Below, piece by piece: positions 1 through 7,541 of a DNA stretch of 64,000 bases. Origin of the DNA: Clostridiales bacterium (GTDB taxonomy: Bacteria; Bacillota; Clostridia; Christensenellales; Aristaeellaceae); the NCBI GenBank assembly GCA_017569285.1, contig CP069419.1:2418001-2482000 (forward strand), given 5' to 3'. The notes below the pieces were generated by a model that saw nothing but the letters and a program-made list of their open reading frames with translations, searched no databases and was not told where the DNA came from. The position numbers were made by a program, and so were the translations under genes. How positions within the stretch are numbered: the first letter of the stretch is position 1; each line of letters starts with the position of its first letter.

Positions 1-205
1 GGTCTTCCTCCCGCGGGGGCTGGAAAGCCAGTGCGCCGTTTCCCCGGGCGACGGCTGCCTGGTAATCTTCTGCGACTACCCGCTGGACGCCTGGCTGACC
101 GGTGACGACACCGCCCCGGCCCCCGACCGGAGGCATGACCTTTCGGACGCGGTGGCACTGATAGGCTTCAGAACACAAACCACACAAGGAGGTGAGCGTC
201 CGTGA
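1..205 (+). CDS. Phage tail spike, Gp138-like (3' end only)
   Basis: The window opens inside this gene; frame 2 is open to a TGA at 203-205 and gives the last 67 residues. The fragment has a run of small polar residues, then CLVIFCDYPLDAWL, then RRHDLSDAVALIGF, which resembles the N-terminal domain of Gp138-type membrane-puncturing spike proteins of contractile phage tails (family resemblance from memory). It is followed at once by other baseplate genes, which fits. The upstream portion is missing, so domain order and length cannot be judged. Moderate confidence in family, high confidence that it is coding. Confidence 0.6.
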   Translation, partial: VFLPRGLESQCAVSPGDGCLVIFCDYPLDAWLTGDDTAPAPDRRHDLSDAVALIGFRTQTTQGGERP

Positions 206-417
206 TTGACAAGCGAAGCGAAATAACAGCAATCCGCAACCTCAATCGTCGCGACTGTCCACTGGACAGATCGCTCGTTTCGGTTGACCTCAGCCATTAC
301 GAGGTATCCGCCACTGGCGGTCGTAATGGCTTCGCCCCTGCTACAGGAACCGGCGATTGGCGAGCCAAAGGCGAAGACAGAGCCGTAGTGACGATCGCAC
401 ATGGAGGTGACCCGTAA
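202..417 (+). CDS. Small phage protein of unknown function (71 aa)
   Basis: A GTG-initiated ORF whose start overlaps the stop of the spike gene and whose TAA overlaps the next ATG by one base. A GGAGG lies at 188-192, nine bases before the GTG. Tight coupling on both sides suggests it is translated. The product is basic and polar with no membrane segment, and I recognise no family. Its codon pattern is poorer than that of its neighbours, so it could also be a degenerate or merely coupling ORF. Confidence 0.45.
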   Translation: MIDKRSEITAIRNLNRRDCPLDRSLVSVDLSHYEVSATGGRNGFAPATGTGDWRAKGEDRAVVTIAHGGDP

Positions 418-779
418 TGCGCATGCGCCCCACCGACGGCACCGGCGACATCCTGCCGGTGCGAAGCACTGCTGCCCTCCTCACCGGCGCAGGAGCGGCC
501 GCCGAGCTGGTCCGCTGCCGCCTGAACCTCCTGCCGGGGGAATGGTGGGAGAACCCGGACCACGGCTGCGCCGTATTCCGCATGCTGCGGGAGGAACGGC
601 TGACCGCAGAAGGCAAAACCGCCCTGGCCGCCTACCTCACCGCGACCATCCGCGCCACGCCCGGCGTCCGTGCCGTGGACCGCGTCTCCGCCGCCGTCAC
701 CGGAAGGCAGTTCACGTATTCCTGTGAAATCCGCACGGATGATGGCACCGCGGATGTTTCCTTTTCCCTCTCAACCTGA
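417..779 (+). CDS. Baseplate wedge protein, gp25/XkdS-like
   Basis: A 120-residue protein starting eight bases after a GGAGG. The centre (RCRLNLLPGEWWENPDHGC) followed by a helical middle and a beta C-terminus that ends in polar strands resembles small gp25/W-type or XkdS-type baseplate components that sit next to baseplate J in contractile tails. The position, directly before the J gene and sharing a TGATG junction, supports this more than the sequence does. Likely part of the phage baseplate; exact family not certain. Confidence 0.6.
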   Translation: MRMRPTDGTGDILPVRSTAALLTGAGAAAELVRCRLNLLPGEWWENPDHGCAVFRMLREERLTAEGKTALAAYLTATIRATPGVRAVDRVSAAVTGRQFTYSCEIRTDDGTADVSFSLST

Positions 780-796
780 TGAAAGGAGAATGCTCC

Positions 797-1717
797 ATCG
801 CTTATTTCGCACCCTACATCGACGATACCGGCCTCCACATGCCCACCTACGCGGAGCGGCTGGAAGCCCTGACCGAAGCCTATTACGGCATCTTCGGCAT
901 CGACGCGGAGCTCTCCGAAGCCGTGCCGGACTACCAGCTGCTGTCCGTGATTGCCCGGGCCCTGGACGACCTGTCCCAGCTGGTGCTGGAGGCATACAAC
1001 AGCCGCAATCCGCTGTACGCCTCCGGGCAGGCGCTGGACCTGCTGCTGCCCCTGTACGGCCTGCGGAGGCAGGAAGGGGAGACGGACGCCCATGCCCGCG
1101 GCCGGATCCTCCCAGCCCTGGCGGGAAACGGGAACGCCTCGGCGGAAAGCATCGCCGCGGCGATCCTTCAGGTGCCGGACGTGCTCCAGGCCCAGGTGCA
1201 CGAAAACGACACCGACCAGACCGACGGGAAAGGAATCCCGCCCCACAGCATCTGCTGCGTGGTGGACGCCGGGAAGAAGGCGGACGTCGCGGACACCATC
1301 TTCCGCAAAAAGGCGCCGGGCATCGGGACGCACGGAACCACCGCCGTTTCCGTAACCGACGGAAACGGCGTTTCCCATACCGTGCGCTTTTCCCGCCCGG
1401 CGCAGTCTCCCGTGAACGTCTACATCGACATTACGGCCTATGCGGGATATGACCCTGAAACGACGGACGCCGTCGGGCGGGCGGCGGAGGACTACCTGAG
1501 AAGCCTCCGGATCGGCCAGTCCCTGGTGGTGCCCCGGCTGTACGGGGCCTGCTACGCCGCGGCGGGAGGGCAGGCGTCCGCCTTCGCCATCTCGGATATC
1601 CGGGCGGACTGCCCGCTCATACCCGAAATCACCCGGGAACTGGTGCCGGCAGGCTGGAACACCCGGCTGTATACCGCCTACCCGGACCGGGTGTTCATCA
1701 CCGTGACGGACGCGTAA
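797..1717 (+). CDS. Baseplate J family protein (Mu gp47-like), apparent ATC start
   Basis: About 306 residues. The N-terminus (AYFAPYIDDTGLHMPTYAERLE), the helical VPDYQLLSVIARALDDLS block and the C-terminal PDRVFITVTD strand are characteristic of baseplate J / Mu gp47 proteins, which form the wedge ring of contractile tails. Start choice is unusual: a perfect AAAGGAG (782-788) is followed after eight bases by ATC at 797, exactly where relatives begin with M-A-Y-F. The only in-frame ATG (779) lies upstream of the Shine-Dalgarno and overlaps the previous stop (TGATG). Either ATC initiates, or coupled ATG779 adds six residues. Confidence 0.85.
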   Translation: MAYFAPYIDDTGLHMPTYAERLEALTEAYYGIFGIDAELSEAVPDYQLLSVIARALDDLSQLVLEAYNSRNPLYASGQALDLLLPLYGLRRQEGETDAHARGRILPALAGNGNASAESIAAAILQVPDVLQAQVHENDTDQTDGKGIPPHSICCVVDAGKKADVADTIFRKKAPGIGTHGTTAVSVTDGNGVSHTVRFSRPAQSPVNVYIDITAYAGYDPETTDAVGRAAEDYLRSLRIGQSLVVPRLYGACYAAAGGQASAFAISDIRADCPLIPEITRELVPAGWNTRLYTAYPDRVFITVTDA

Positions 1718-1730
1718 GGAGGGGAGAACC

Positions 1731-2150
1731 ATCGACTACATGACCCTGTTTCCCGCGTATACCCGCCGGAAGCCCCGCTTCTGCGCCCTGGTGCAGGCCA
1801 TCCTCTCCCAGGCGCAGGACCTGGAAACCGCCATCCGGGCAATCCCCGCGGCCTTCTCCCCGGAGGGGGCCGGGGGCGCCCGGCTGGACGCCCTAGGCAG
1901 CGCCTCCGGTCTGCCAAGGCCGGAAGGCATGGCGGACGAGGACTACCGGCAGTACCTCCTGGCGAAGTTCACCCTCTTCACCTGGGACGGCACCAACGGG
2001 ACTGCCCAGCCGCTCCTCGAATCCGTCTTTCCCGGCTCCACCATCTCGGACAACGGGGACGGCACGGTGTCGGTCCATCCCGTCTCTGCGCTGCAGGAAG
2101 CCTTTCACCTTTACCCGGTTCCTGCCGGCATCTCTGCAGCGCAGAGATAA
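1731..2150 (+). CDS. Phage tail/baseplate-associated protein (DUF2612-like), apparent ATC start
   Basis: Around 139 residues. A segment rich in small residues (GARLDALGSASGLPRPEG) followed by YRQYLLAKFTLFTWDGT and a FPGSTISDNGDGTVSVHP strand resembles small tail proteins encoded after baseplate J (DUF2612-type, moderate recall). AAGGAGG at 1716-1722 is eight bases upstream of ATC at 1731, giving D-Y-M-T-L-F after the initiator. The nearest ATG (1740) is 17 bases from the Shine-Dalgarno, too far for normal use. Second of three genes in this prophage with this oddity. Confidence 0.65.
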   Translation: MDYMTLFPAYTRRKPRFCALVQAILSQAQDLETAIRAIPAAFSPEGAGGARLDALGSASGLPRPEGMADEDYRQYLLAKFTLFTWDGTNGTAQPLLESVFPGSTISDNGDGTVSVHPVSALQEAFHLYPVPAGISAAQR

Positions 2151-2187
2151 CTCTTCACTCTTCACTCATATCTCTTCACTCATCACT
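2151..2187 (+). repeat. Short tandem TCTTCACTC repeats
   Basis: The gap after the tail gene contains three imperfect copies of TCTTCACTC/TCTTCACTCAT in about 37 bases. No terminator or promoter is evident. Probably a simple-sequence expansion. Confidence 0.6.
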
Positions 2188-2214
2188 CCAACCCCCACGA
2201 AAGGAGGAACCCAC

Positions 2215-3063
2215 ATGCCCGTTACCGGACGCCAGCTCGCGCAGACTGTCCTCACCGCCCTGGAAAGGCAGGGCGGGTATATCTGGGGACAGTCCGGCGC
2301 CACCTGGACCCAAAGCAAACAGAAAAACCTGGAAAAGAAGTACAGCAGCAACCCGGAAGCCTATGCCGACTACAAATACTCCGCGAAATACGGAAGCAAA
2401 TGGATCGGCCATCCCGTGTGGGACTGCTCCGGCCTGTGCCGCTGGGCGATGAAGCAGCACGGGATTGCCATCGCCCACGGCTCCAATTCCATCTGGGACC
2501 GTTACCTGCAGAAGAAAGGAAAGCTCACCGATACCACAGTCCTCCCGGAAGGCGCCGCCGTGTTCACCGGCACGGACCAAAAGAAACCGCACATCGGCAC
2601 CTATACCGGGGACGGCCTGGTGACGGAGGCTTCCGGCGCCATCGCCGGCGTGGTCCGGACGAAGCTCTATGGCGGCAAGTGGAAATACTGGGGCCTCTTC
2701 AAGGGTGTCCAGTATGACACCCCGGCGGAAGACCCGGCGGCCCAAAGCCCAGCCGCAGAAAGCCCGGCCGATCCAACTGCCAGCACGCCTATACCCGACG
2801 CTCCAACAGCCCCGTCCGCCCAACCTGCATCCTCAACCCCCGTCTCAACTGTCCGCCCCACCCTGCGCAAGGGCGCGAAAGGGGAGCCCGTTACCGCCAT
2901 GCAGCAGGCGCTCATTCGGGCGGGCTTCCCGCTGCCGAAGTACGGCGCGGACGGAAAATTCGGCAATGAAACCCGGTCCGCCCTGAAGGCTTTCCAGAAG
3001 GCCAGCGGCCTGCAGGCGGACGGCATCTGCGGCCCGAAGACCTGGGCCGCCCTGGAACCATAA
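2215..3063 (+). CDS. Phage endolysin: NlpC/P60-type hydrolase with peptidoglycan-binding domain
   Basis: 282 residues with ATG after AAAGGAGG. The N-terminal half is a CHAP/NlpC-P60-like amidase or endopeptidase: the catalytic cysteine sits in WDCSGLCRW (about residue 72) and the histidine in KPHIGTYTGDG (about residue 124). A Pro/Ala-rich linker (about 170-215) leads to a C-terminal PG_binding_1 repeat (TLRKGAKGEPVTAMQQAL to GPKTWAALEP). It lies between the tail genes and the holin, the usual place for a lysis enzyme, and would cut peptidoglycan stem peptides at lysis. Confidence 0.9.
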   Translation: MPVTGRQLAQTVLTALERQGGYIWGQSGATWTQSKQKNLEKKYSSNPEAYADYKYSAKYGSKWIGHPVWDCSGLCRWAMKQHGIAIAHGSNSIWDRYLQKKGKLTDTTVLPEGAAVFTGTDQKKPHIGTYTGDGLVTEASGAIAGVVRTKLYGGKWKYWGLFKGVQYDTPAEDPAAQSPAAESPADPTASTPIPDAPTAPSAQPASSTPVSTVRPTLRKGAKGEPVTAMQQALIRAGFPLPKYGADGKFGNETRSALKAFQKASGLQADGICGPKTWAALEP

Positions 3064-3075
3064 AAGGAGGTGATA

Positions 3076-3390
3076 ATCCTGACCCTTTACAACTGGCTGA
3101 CCCTGCTGGGCATTCCCGGAATGATCGCGTCCCTGTTCACCTTCATCCGCCTGCAGCACCGGCAGAACAACGCGGTCCGCGCGGGCCTTCGGGCGATCCT
3201 CCGGGACCGCCTGCTGCAGACCTACCGCCGCTGCGCGCACCGGGGATATGCCGCCCCGGACGAGCGGCAGAACTTTGAGAACATGTACGTCCAGTACCAC
3301 TCCCTCGGCGGCAACGGTGTGATGGATGACGTCCGCCGCAAATTCTTCACCCTGCCCATGGAAAAAGAAAGGAATGAAGCCCATGATTAA
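3076..3390 (+). CDS. Small membrane-anchored phage protein, apparent ATC start
   Basis: About 104 residues with one N-terminal hydrophobic helix (LYNWLTLLGIPGMIASLFTF) and a basic cytoplasmic tail. Such proteins are common between endolysin and holin in Clostridia prophages; function unknown, perhaps a lysis accessory. A GGAGG (3066-3070) is followed after five bases by ATC at 3076, giving M-L-T-L-Y; a GTG at 3070 overlaps the Shine-Dalgarno itself and is an unlikely start. Its 3' end overlaps the holin start by eight bases. Confidence 0.6.
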   Translation: MLTLYNWLTLLGIPGMIASLFTFIRLQHRQNNAVRAGLRAILRDRLLQTYRRCAHRGYAAPDERQNFENMYVQYHSLGGNGVMDDVRRKFFTLPMEKERNEAHD

Positions 3391-3649
3391 CTGGAAAATC
3401 CGCCTGATGAACAAACAGTTCTGGCTCTCCCTGATCCCCGCCCTGGCCCTGACCGCCCAGGCGGTCGCCGCGGTCTTCGGCTGGGAGATTGACCTCACCA
3501 CGGCCGTGGGCAGACTGCTCACCGTCGTCAACACCGTTTTCGCCCTCCTGGTGGTCCTCGGCATCGTGGTGGACCCCACCACCGAGGGCGTGGGGGATTC
3601 CGAACGGGCGCTGGGGTATGAAAAGCCCTATTCGGAAGAAAGAGACTAA
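3383..3649 (+). CDS. Phage holin, phiLC3 family
   Basis: 88 residues: INWKIRLMNKQFW amphipathic start, two hydrophobic helices (about 15-32 and 43-62) and the family signature GIVVDPTTEGVGDSERALGY near the C-terminus. Holins of this family form membrane pores that release the endolysin. ATG at 3383 follows AAAGGAATG. The last 20-odd codons are repeated downstream of the toxin-antitoxin pair (5531-5596), see that entry. Confidence 0.88.
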   Translation: MINWKIRLMNKQFWLSLIPALALTAQAVAAVFGWEIDLTTAVGRLLTVVNTVFALLVVLGIVVDPTTEGVGDSERALGYEKPYSEERD

Positions 3650-3672
3650 CCTAAAAACTGAATAGCAGACAG

Positions 3673-3713
3673 ACCACAGCCGCCTCCGGAAAAGCTCCGG
3701 AGGCGGCTGTGGT
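3673..3713 (+). terminator. Rho-independent terminator after holin
   Basis: A perfect 17-bp stem (arms 3673-3689 and 3697-3713) with a 7-base loop followed by GCGTTTT. It closes the lysis operon before the toxin-antitoxin promoter. Confidence 0.9.
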
Positions 3714-3740
3714 GCGTTTTGGGGGGACCGGGAAAAGACC

Positions 3741-3782
3741 AATAACATAAAATATTGCATAATAACATAAAATATGTTATTA
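3741..3782 (+). promoter_or_regulatory. Repeated operator/promoter of the toxin-antitoxin pair
   Basis: AATAACATAAAATAT occurs at 3741-3755 and again at 3761-3775, 20 bases apart, and the second copy continues into its own inverted complement (to about 3782). The sequence is extremely AT-rich against a GC-rich background and contains TATAAT-like boxes. Two-turn spacing of repeats is what a self-binding repressor would use, consistent with autoregulation by the HTH protein at 3814. Confidence 0.6.
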
Positions 3783-3813
3783 TGAAGAAAATCAATGTTA
3801 CGGAGATGAGGTC

Positions 3814-4773
3814 ATGAAGGAAAACGCAGTAAAACTGTTTGGCCTGGAATTCCGGGTGCGGGAAGTGGCAGCGAAAGAGCTTCCCCTGTATCTCTCTGCC
3901 GAAAGAACCTTCATGAAGCTGTCCGGGATCGGCATGGAATTCCTCCTGGTGCGGATTCCGGCCGACGAGAAAACCGGAATTGTCGCCCTGGAGAAGCAGG
4001 CCGCGCTGCTTGCTGAAAAGTACGGAATGCCAGCGGCATTTGGATTTGAGACCATCAGCAGGGCTCGGCGGGACAGCCTGATCGAACGAAACATTCCGTT
4101 CATTGTGGATTCGGAGCAGCTGTATCTCCCGTTCCTGGGCGTTGCGCTGAGCGAGCGCTTTGCCCGGCCGAAAACGGTGAACGCGGAGAAGATGATGCCG
4201 GTAACCCAGGCACTTTTCCTGTATATGCTCTATCACTGCAGCGGGAAGCCGATCATGAAAAAGGATGCGGCGGAGGCAATCGGTGTGACCCGGACCTCCC
4301 TCACGCGGGCCAGTGACCAGCTGCTGGCGATGAAACTCATTACGCAGGAGAACAGGGGAAAGGAATCCTACATGATCCTGCAGGGAACAGGCCCGGAACT
4401 AATTGAAAAAGCCCGGCCGTTCCTGATCAATCCCGTACAGAAAACCGTGACCGTCCGGAACAGCGGGGAATACGGAAAGCTGCCGCTGTCCGGGGAATCC
4501 GCCCTGGCGAAGAAAACCATGCTGAATGAAATATCCGTTCCGGTGCGGGCGGCCTGGAAAGCGGACATCCAAAGCGAAGGCCTTCCTGAGGTGGATATCC
4601 GCTGGGAGCCAAATGCCAATGCGGTGGAACTGCAGTTGTGGAAGTATGATCCCGCCCGGTTCATGAAGGACGGCCTTGTGGACCCGGTTTCGCTGGCCAT
4701 GTCCTTTGAAGGCAATGCGGATGAACGGATTGAAGGCGCGATTGAAGAATACCTGGAGGATTATTCATGGTAA
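3814..4773 (+). CDS. AbiEi-like antitoxin/transcriptional regulator (winged HTH)
   Basis: 319 residues. An alpha/beta N-terminal region (1-125) is followed by a MarR-like winged helix (about 130-190: QALFLYMLYH, KKDAAEAIGVTRTSLTRASD, KLITQENRGKESYMI) and a helical C-terminus. The gene overlaps the next, a nucleotidyltransferase, by seven bases. HTH protein plus nucleotidyltransferase is the layout of AbiE-type (type IV) toxin-antitoxin modules, in which the HTH protein neutralises the toxin and represses its own promoter. Here the HTH is central rather than N-terminal, so it is a distant or variant member. Confidence 0.65.
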   Translation: MKENAVKLFGLEFRVREVAAKELPLYLSAERTFMKLSGIGMEFLLVRIPADEKTGIVALEKQAALLAEKYGMPAAFGFETISRARRDSLIERNIPFIVDSEQLYLPFLGVALSERFARPKTVNAEKMMPVTQALFLYMLYHCSGKPIMKKDAAEAIGVTRTSLTRASDQLLAMKLITQENRGKESYMILQGTGPELIEKARPFLINPVQKTVTVRNSGEYGKLPLSGESALAKKTMLNEISVPVRAAWKADIQSEGLPEVDIRWEPNANAVELQLWKYDPARFMKDGLVDPVSLAMSFEGNADERIEGAIEEYLEDYSW

Positions 4774-5516
4774 GCGGAATAGAAAACTTTGCCCGGAAGT
4801 TCCGGAATTATTCCGACTGCTATACGGTGATCGGCGGAACAGCCTGCGCAGTCCTGATGAGCGAGACGGACCTGGAATTCCGGGCAACGAAGGATATCGA
4901 TATGGTCCTGATCATGGAGGCCAGGTATCGGGAATTTACGAAAGCCCTTTGGGAATATATCCGCGAGGGCGGATATCGGTGCGGCTGGAAAAACAGCGGA
5001 TATGTGCATTTTTACCGGTTTACCGAACCGAAAGCCGGATACCCCTTCATGATCGAGCTGTTTTCCCGGGAACCGGATTACATCCTGGAAGCACCGACAG
5101 GCATTGTCCCGCTGCATATCGACGATGAAACATCCAGCCTTTCCGCAATCCTGCTGAATGATGACTATTATCAGTTCATGCTGGCAGGGCGCCGGATGGC
5201 TGCCGGCATCAGCGTCCTGGACGCGGAGCACCTGATTCCCTTCAAGATGTATGCGTACCTGGACCTGAAAGACCGGAAAGCCAGGGGCGAACATGTGAAT
5301 GACAGGGACCTGAGGAAGCACAAGTATGATGTATTTCGCCTCCTCCGGATTGCGGACAGGAGCAAAACCATCCCCGTCACCGGACTGGTGAAGGAATACA
5401 CGGAAAGGTTCCTGAGGGAGATCGGGGAAGAAGATATCCCATTTGCACAGCTGGGCCTTCCGCTTACCATGGAAGAAGCCATGGATTCCCTGGAAGCACT
5501 GTACAAAATGGAATGA
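4767..5516 (+). CDS. AbiEii-like nucleotidyltransferase toxin
   Basis: 249 residues. The N-terminus carries the nucleotidyltransferase signature: VIGGTACAVLM (about 20-30) and RATKDIDMVLIM (about 39-50), the D-I-D being the metal-binding pair. A histidine/basic region (HLIPFKMYAYLDLKDRKA, about 153-170) precedes a helical C-terminus. AbiEii-like toxins transfer nucleotides to tRNA or other targets and stop growth upon phage infection (family knowledge). Directly coupled to the regulator upstream; no further gene follows before the prophage border. Confidence 0.72.
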   Translation: MVSGIENFARKFRNYSDCYTVIGGTACAVLMSETDLEFRATKDIDMVLIMEARYREFTKALWEYIREGGYRCGWKNSGYVHFYRFTEPKAGYPFMIELFSREPDYILEAPTGIVPLHIDDETSSLSAILLNDDYYQFMLAGRRMAAGISVLDAEHLIPFKMYAYLDLKDRKARGEHVNDRDLRKHKYDVFRLLRIADRSKTIPVTGLVKEYTERFLREIGEEDIPFAQLGLPLTMEEAMDSLEALYKME

Positions 5517-5530
5517 GAGGAAACAACCGG

Positions 5531-5596
5531 ACGGGGAGCGACTCCGAACGGGCGCTGGGGTACAATGAGCCCTGGACGGATGAACCGGACGAATAA
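5531..5596 (+). pseudogene. Orphan duplicate of the holin C-terminus
   Basis: In the frame ending at TAA 5594-5596 the sequence reads GSDSERALGYNEPWTDEPDE, clearly homologous to the holin tail GVGDSERALGYEKPYSEERD. Twenty bases (5543-5562) are identical to 3599-3618. No start codon or hydrophobic part is present. It is the 3' stump of another holin allele left on the far side of the toxin-antitoxin insertion, and it retains its own terminator. Confidence 0.8.
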
Positions 5597-5616
5597 ACCA
5601 AACAACGGGACAGAAA

Positions 5617-5653
5617 AGGGCAGCACCGCGGATTCCCTCCGCGGTGCTGCCCT
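5617..5653 (+). terminator. Terminator after holin remnant
   Basis: Perfect 16-bp inverted repeat (5617-5632 and 5638-5653) with a 5-base loop followed by CGTTTTA. Probably the original terminator of the prophage lysis operon. Confidence 0.88.
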
Positions 5654-5681
5654 CGTTTTAATATACCCACTCTGCTTTGAA

Positions 5682-6464
5682 TTACATCCCGGTACCTTCC
5701 GCCAGCGAATCAGATATCTCCTTCCGGCCCTGTTCACCGAAGCCCAGGGGCGTCTGTTCAAAGTCACAGAACACCAGTTTTTCCTTTCCGACGCCGGCTT
5801 CCGCCAGCACCTTCCCGGACCGGTCATAATACCCGGTGGGCGCGGTCTGGAAACCGGAACAGGTATTGCAGGTCAGGACCGGGCAGACGTTCTCCACCGC
5901 CCGGGTCCGGATATGTCCCCGGATCAGGTCCAGCCGGTCCGGGTATTCCCGGCTGGATACATCGTAGAACAGGATGATGTTCAGGTCCGTCTTCTGCCGG
6001 TAAAGTTCCCGGAAGTATTCCGGGAACCGCACCTCATAGCAGATCCGGATGCCGATCCGCAGGGAATCCGCCTCAAAGACGCCCGGATCATGCCCTTCGG
6101 AAAAGTTGTCCCGGTCCCAGCCCCACAAGGCCCGCTTGGTATATGATTCCCGCTTCCCGTCCGGCCGGAAAACCACCGCGCTGTTGAGGAATCGGTCTTC
6201 CTCCCGGAGGATGGTTCCAACCACCAGGTACATCCGGTGCTTTTCCGCCAGCACCCCGAGCTCCCCGTGGATCCGCTCCACCGCGGAAAAATCCACGGCG
6301 GACGGGGAGGGAATGCTGCGCGGCGGATAACCCGTGACCGCGCATTCCGGAAAAACCAGGAGCCGGACACCGGCCCCCGCGGCCTTCTCAATGCCTTCCC
6401 GGATGCGGGCAAAGTTGGTTTCCGCGTCTCCTGCCACCCTGAACTGATAAGCTCCGACTCTCAT
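5682..6464 (-). CDS. Carbon-nitrogen hydrolase (nitrilase superfamily)
   Basis: 260 residues from the ATG at 6464, chosen because CGGAGG sits five bases before it; a longer ORF adds ten unlikely residues. The catalytic triad is visible: Glu in LVFPECAVTGYPP, Lys in SYTKRALWGW and Cys in IGIRICYEVRFPEYFREL. Such enzymes hydrolyse amide bonds of small carboxamides or N-carbamoyl compounds; the substrate is not predictable. Cytosolic, monocistronic or loosely linked with the DUF3267 gene upstream. The Cys-Tyr-Glu-Val motif and length agree with ordinary members. Confidence 0.85.
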   Translation of the reverse strand: MRVGAYQFRVAGDAETNFARIREGIEKAAGAGVRLLVFPECAVTGYPPRSIPSPSAVDFSAVERIHGELGVLAEKHRMYLVVGTILREEDRFLNSAVVFRPDGKRESYTKRALWGWDRDNFSEGHDPGVFEADSLRIGIRICYEVRFPEYFRELYRQKTDLNIILFYDVSSREYPDRLDLIRGHIRTRAVENVCPVLTCNTCSGFQTAPTGYYDRSGKVLAEAGVGKEKLVFCDFEQTPLGFGEQGRKEISDSLAEGTGM

Positions 6465-6527
6465 ACTGCCTCCGCAGGGCAAAACCCCCGCCACTTTCCT
6501 TCTTCCAAAGCAGGTTTCTCCTCGTTT

Positions 6528-7064
6528 TTAGTCTTGATTCCCGATCCGGTAATACCCCCAGTAGAACTTCGCTCCCCGGGGCTTGAACAGGATCAGCACC
6601 GTGTTGATGATGTCCGATCCCGCGATGATCCCGTTGATCCACGCGATCCACTTCAGCCAGGCTGCCGCCGGCCCGGAAACAAAGAACGAAAGCAGCGCGG
6701 GAAGCACCGAGAGCATCAGCAGCGGGAGGGACATGAACAGGAAGAAATGCCCTTTGGACATCTCCATATCCGGCTGCAGCCAGAAGTACAGCCCGCGGCG
6801 CGTCATATAAATATCCCGGCAGGAACGCACTGCCAGGATGTGCAGCGACTCATGCACCAGGAACACCGCGGCAAAGGAAACCAGCCGCAGGTATACGGGG
6901 ATCCCGCGCTCGCCGCGGAACACAAAGCACAGCACGGCGAGTACGGCCATCAACCCGTACGCAAACACCATATAATTCTTCCGGAACCATTCATTCCGGA
7001 TAAACGGCCGGTATACCGAATGATCAATCTCCGGCGCCGGCATCGCCTTCACCCAGTGGATCAT
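6528..7064 (-). CDS. DUF3267-like membrane protein with metalloprotease-type HExxH motif
   Basis: 178 residues from ATG 7064 (six bases after GGAGGA; ATG 7070 is too close). Four hydrophobic segments: FAYGLMAVLAVLCFVF, YLRLVSFAAVFLVHESLHILAV, FFLFMSLPLLMLSVLPALLSFFV and a C-terminal helix containing IAGSDIINTVLILF. HESLH inside the second helix is the zinc-binding HExxH arrangement found in DUF3267 and site-2-protease-like putative peptidases. Function unknown, in the membrane. Confidence 0.65.
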   Translation of the reverse strand: MIHWVKAMPAPEIDHSVYRPFIRNEWFRKNYMVFAYGLMAVLAVLCFVFRGERGIPVYLRLVSFAAVFLVHESLHILAVRSCRDIYMTRRGLYFWLQPDMEMSKGHFFLFMSLPLLMLSVLPALLSFFVSGPAAAWLKWIAWINGIIAGSDIINTVLILFKPRGAKFYWGYYRIGNQD

Positions 7065-7119
7065 ATCCATTCCTCCATACTCCGTGGTTATCTTATCACA
7101 CCCCGGGGCACAGGAACAT

Positions 7120-7240
7120 GGCAAAACCGGAAAAATAAATGCAGGAAAACAGAAACAGGAAAGACAGGAACAGCAAAAAACAGAGACAGCAAACAGAAAC
7201 AGGAAAACAGAAGCAGGAGAAACAAGAAAGGAGCGGAGCG
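7120..7240 (+). repeat. Purine-rich low-complexity tract
   Basis: About 120 bases made almost only of A, G and C with repeated ACAGGAA, AGAAACAGG and ACAGAAAC words. It separates the DUF3267 gene from the XRE gene and has no convincing coding sense. A comparable A/C/G tract follows the PPC gene at 14555-14628. Confidence 0.6.
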
Positions 7241-7243
7241 CAT

Positions 7244-7504
7244 TCACGCGGAATGCGCTTCGCTCCCGGTATATTCCCCGTTCCGTACGATGATGGCATC
7301 CATGGTCGTGCCGAAGACGGCGGCCAGGGCCACGAGGTTGTCGAGGGAGGGCAGGGTGGCCCCGCGCTGCCATTTGTAGATGGCCTGCGGGGTGGTAAAG
7401 CCGAAGATATCCTGGAGGTCCTGGACGGACAGGCCGGTCCGCTCCCGGAGCTGCATAATCCGGATTCCCGTGGCGGTTAAATCAATGGACGGTAAACAAC
7501 ACAT
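7244..7504 (-). CDS. XRE-family HTH transcriptional regulator
   Basis: 86 residues. An HTH_3 domain covers IRIMQLRERTGLSVQDLQDIFGFTTPQAIYKWQRGATLPSLDNLVALAAVF, with recognition helix around TPQAIYKWQRG. No effector domain. Upstream on the minus strand is the 45-residue gene at 7592; downstream is a purine-rich tract. Target unknown. Confidence 0.8.
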   Translation of the reverse strand: MCCLPSIDLTATGIRIMQLRERTGLSVQDLQDIFGFTTPQAIYKWQRGATLPSLDNLVALAAVFGTTMDAIIVRNGEYTGSEAHSA

Positions 7505-7541
7505 ATGATCTCATTCCTTTCGTAAAGAAAATAACAAAAAA

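Noticed and set aside
779-796. ATG at 779 as start of baseplate J
   Set aside because: Would put the Shine-Dalgarno inside the coding sequence and add residues absent in relatives, although coupled TGATG re-initiation cannot be excluded; kept as alternative only.
1-5660. Integrase, portal or terminase genes expected for a complete prophage
   Set aside because: Not present in the window; only the tail, lysis and inserted toxin-antitoxin part is visible, so completeness or tailocin status cannot be decided.
6237-7379. Long plus-strand ORF (380 codons) antisense to the DUF3267 and XRE genes
   Set aside because: GC-rich shadow frame opposite well-supported minus-strand genes; repetitive polar composition and no ribosome site.
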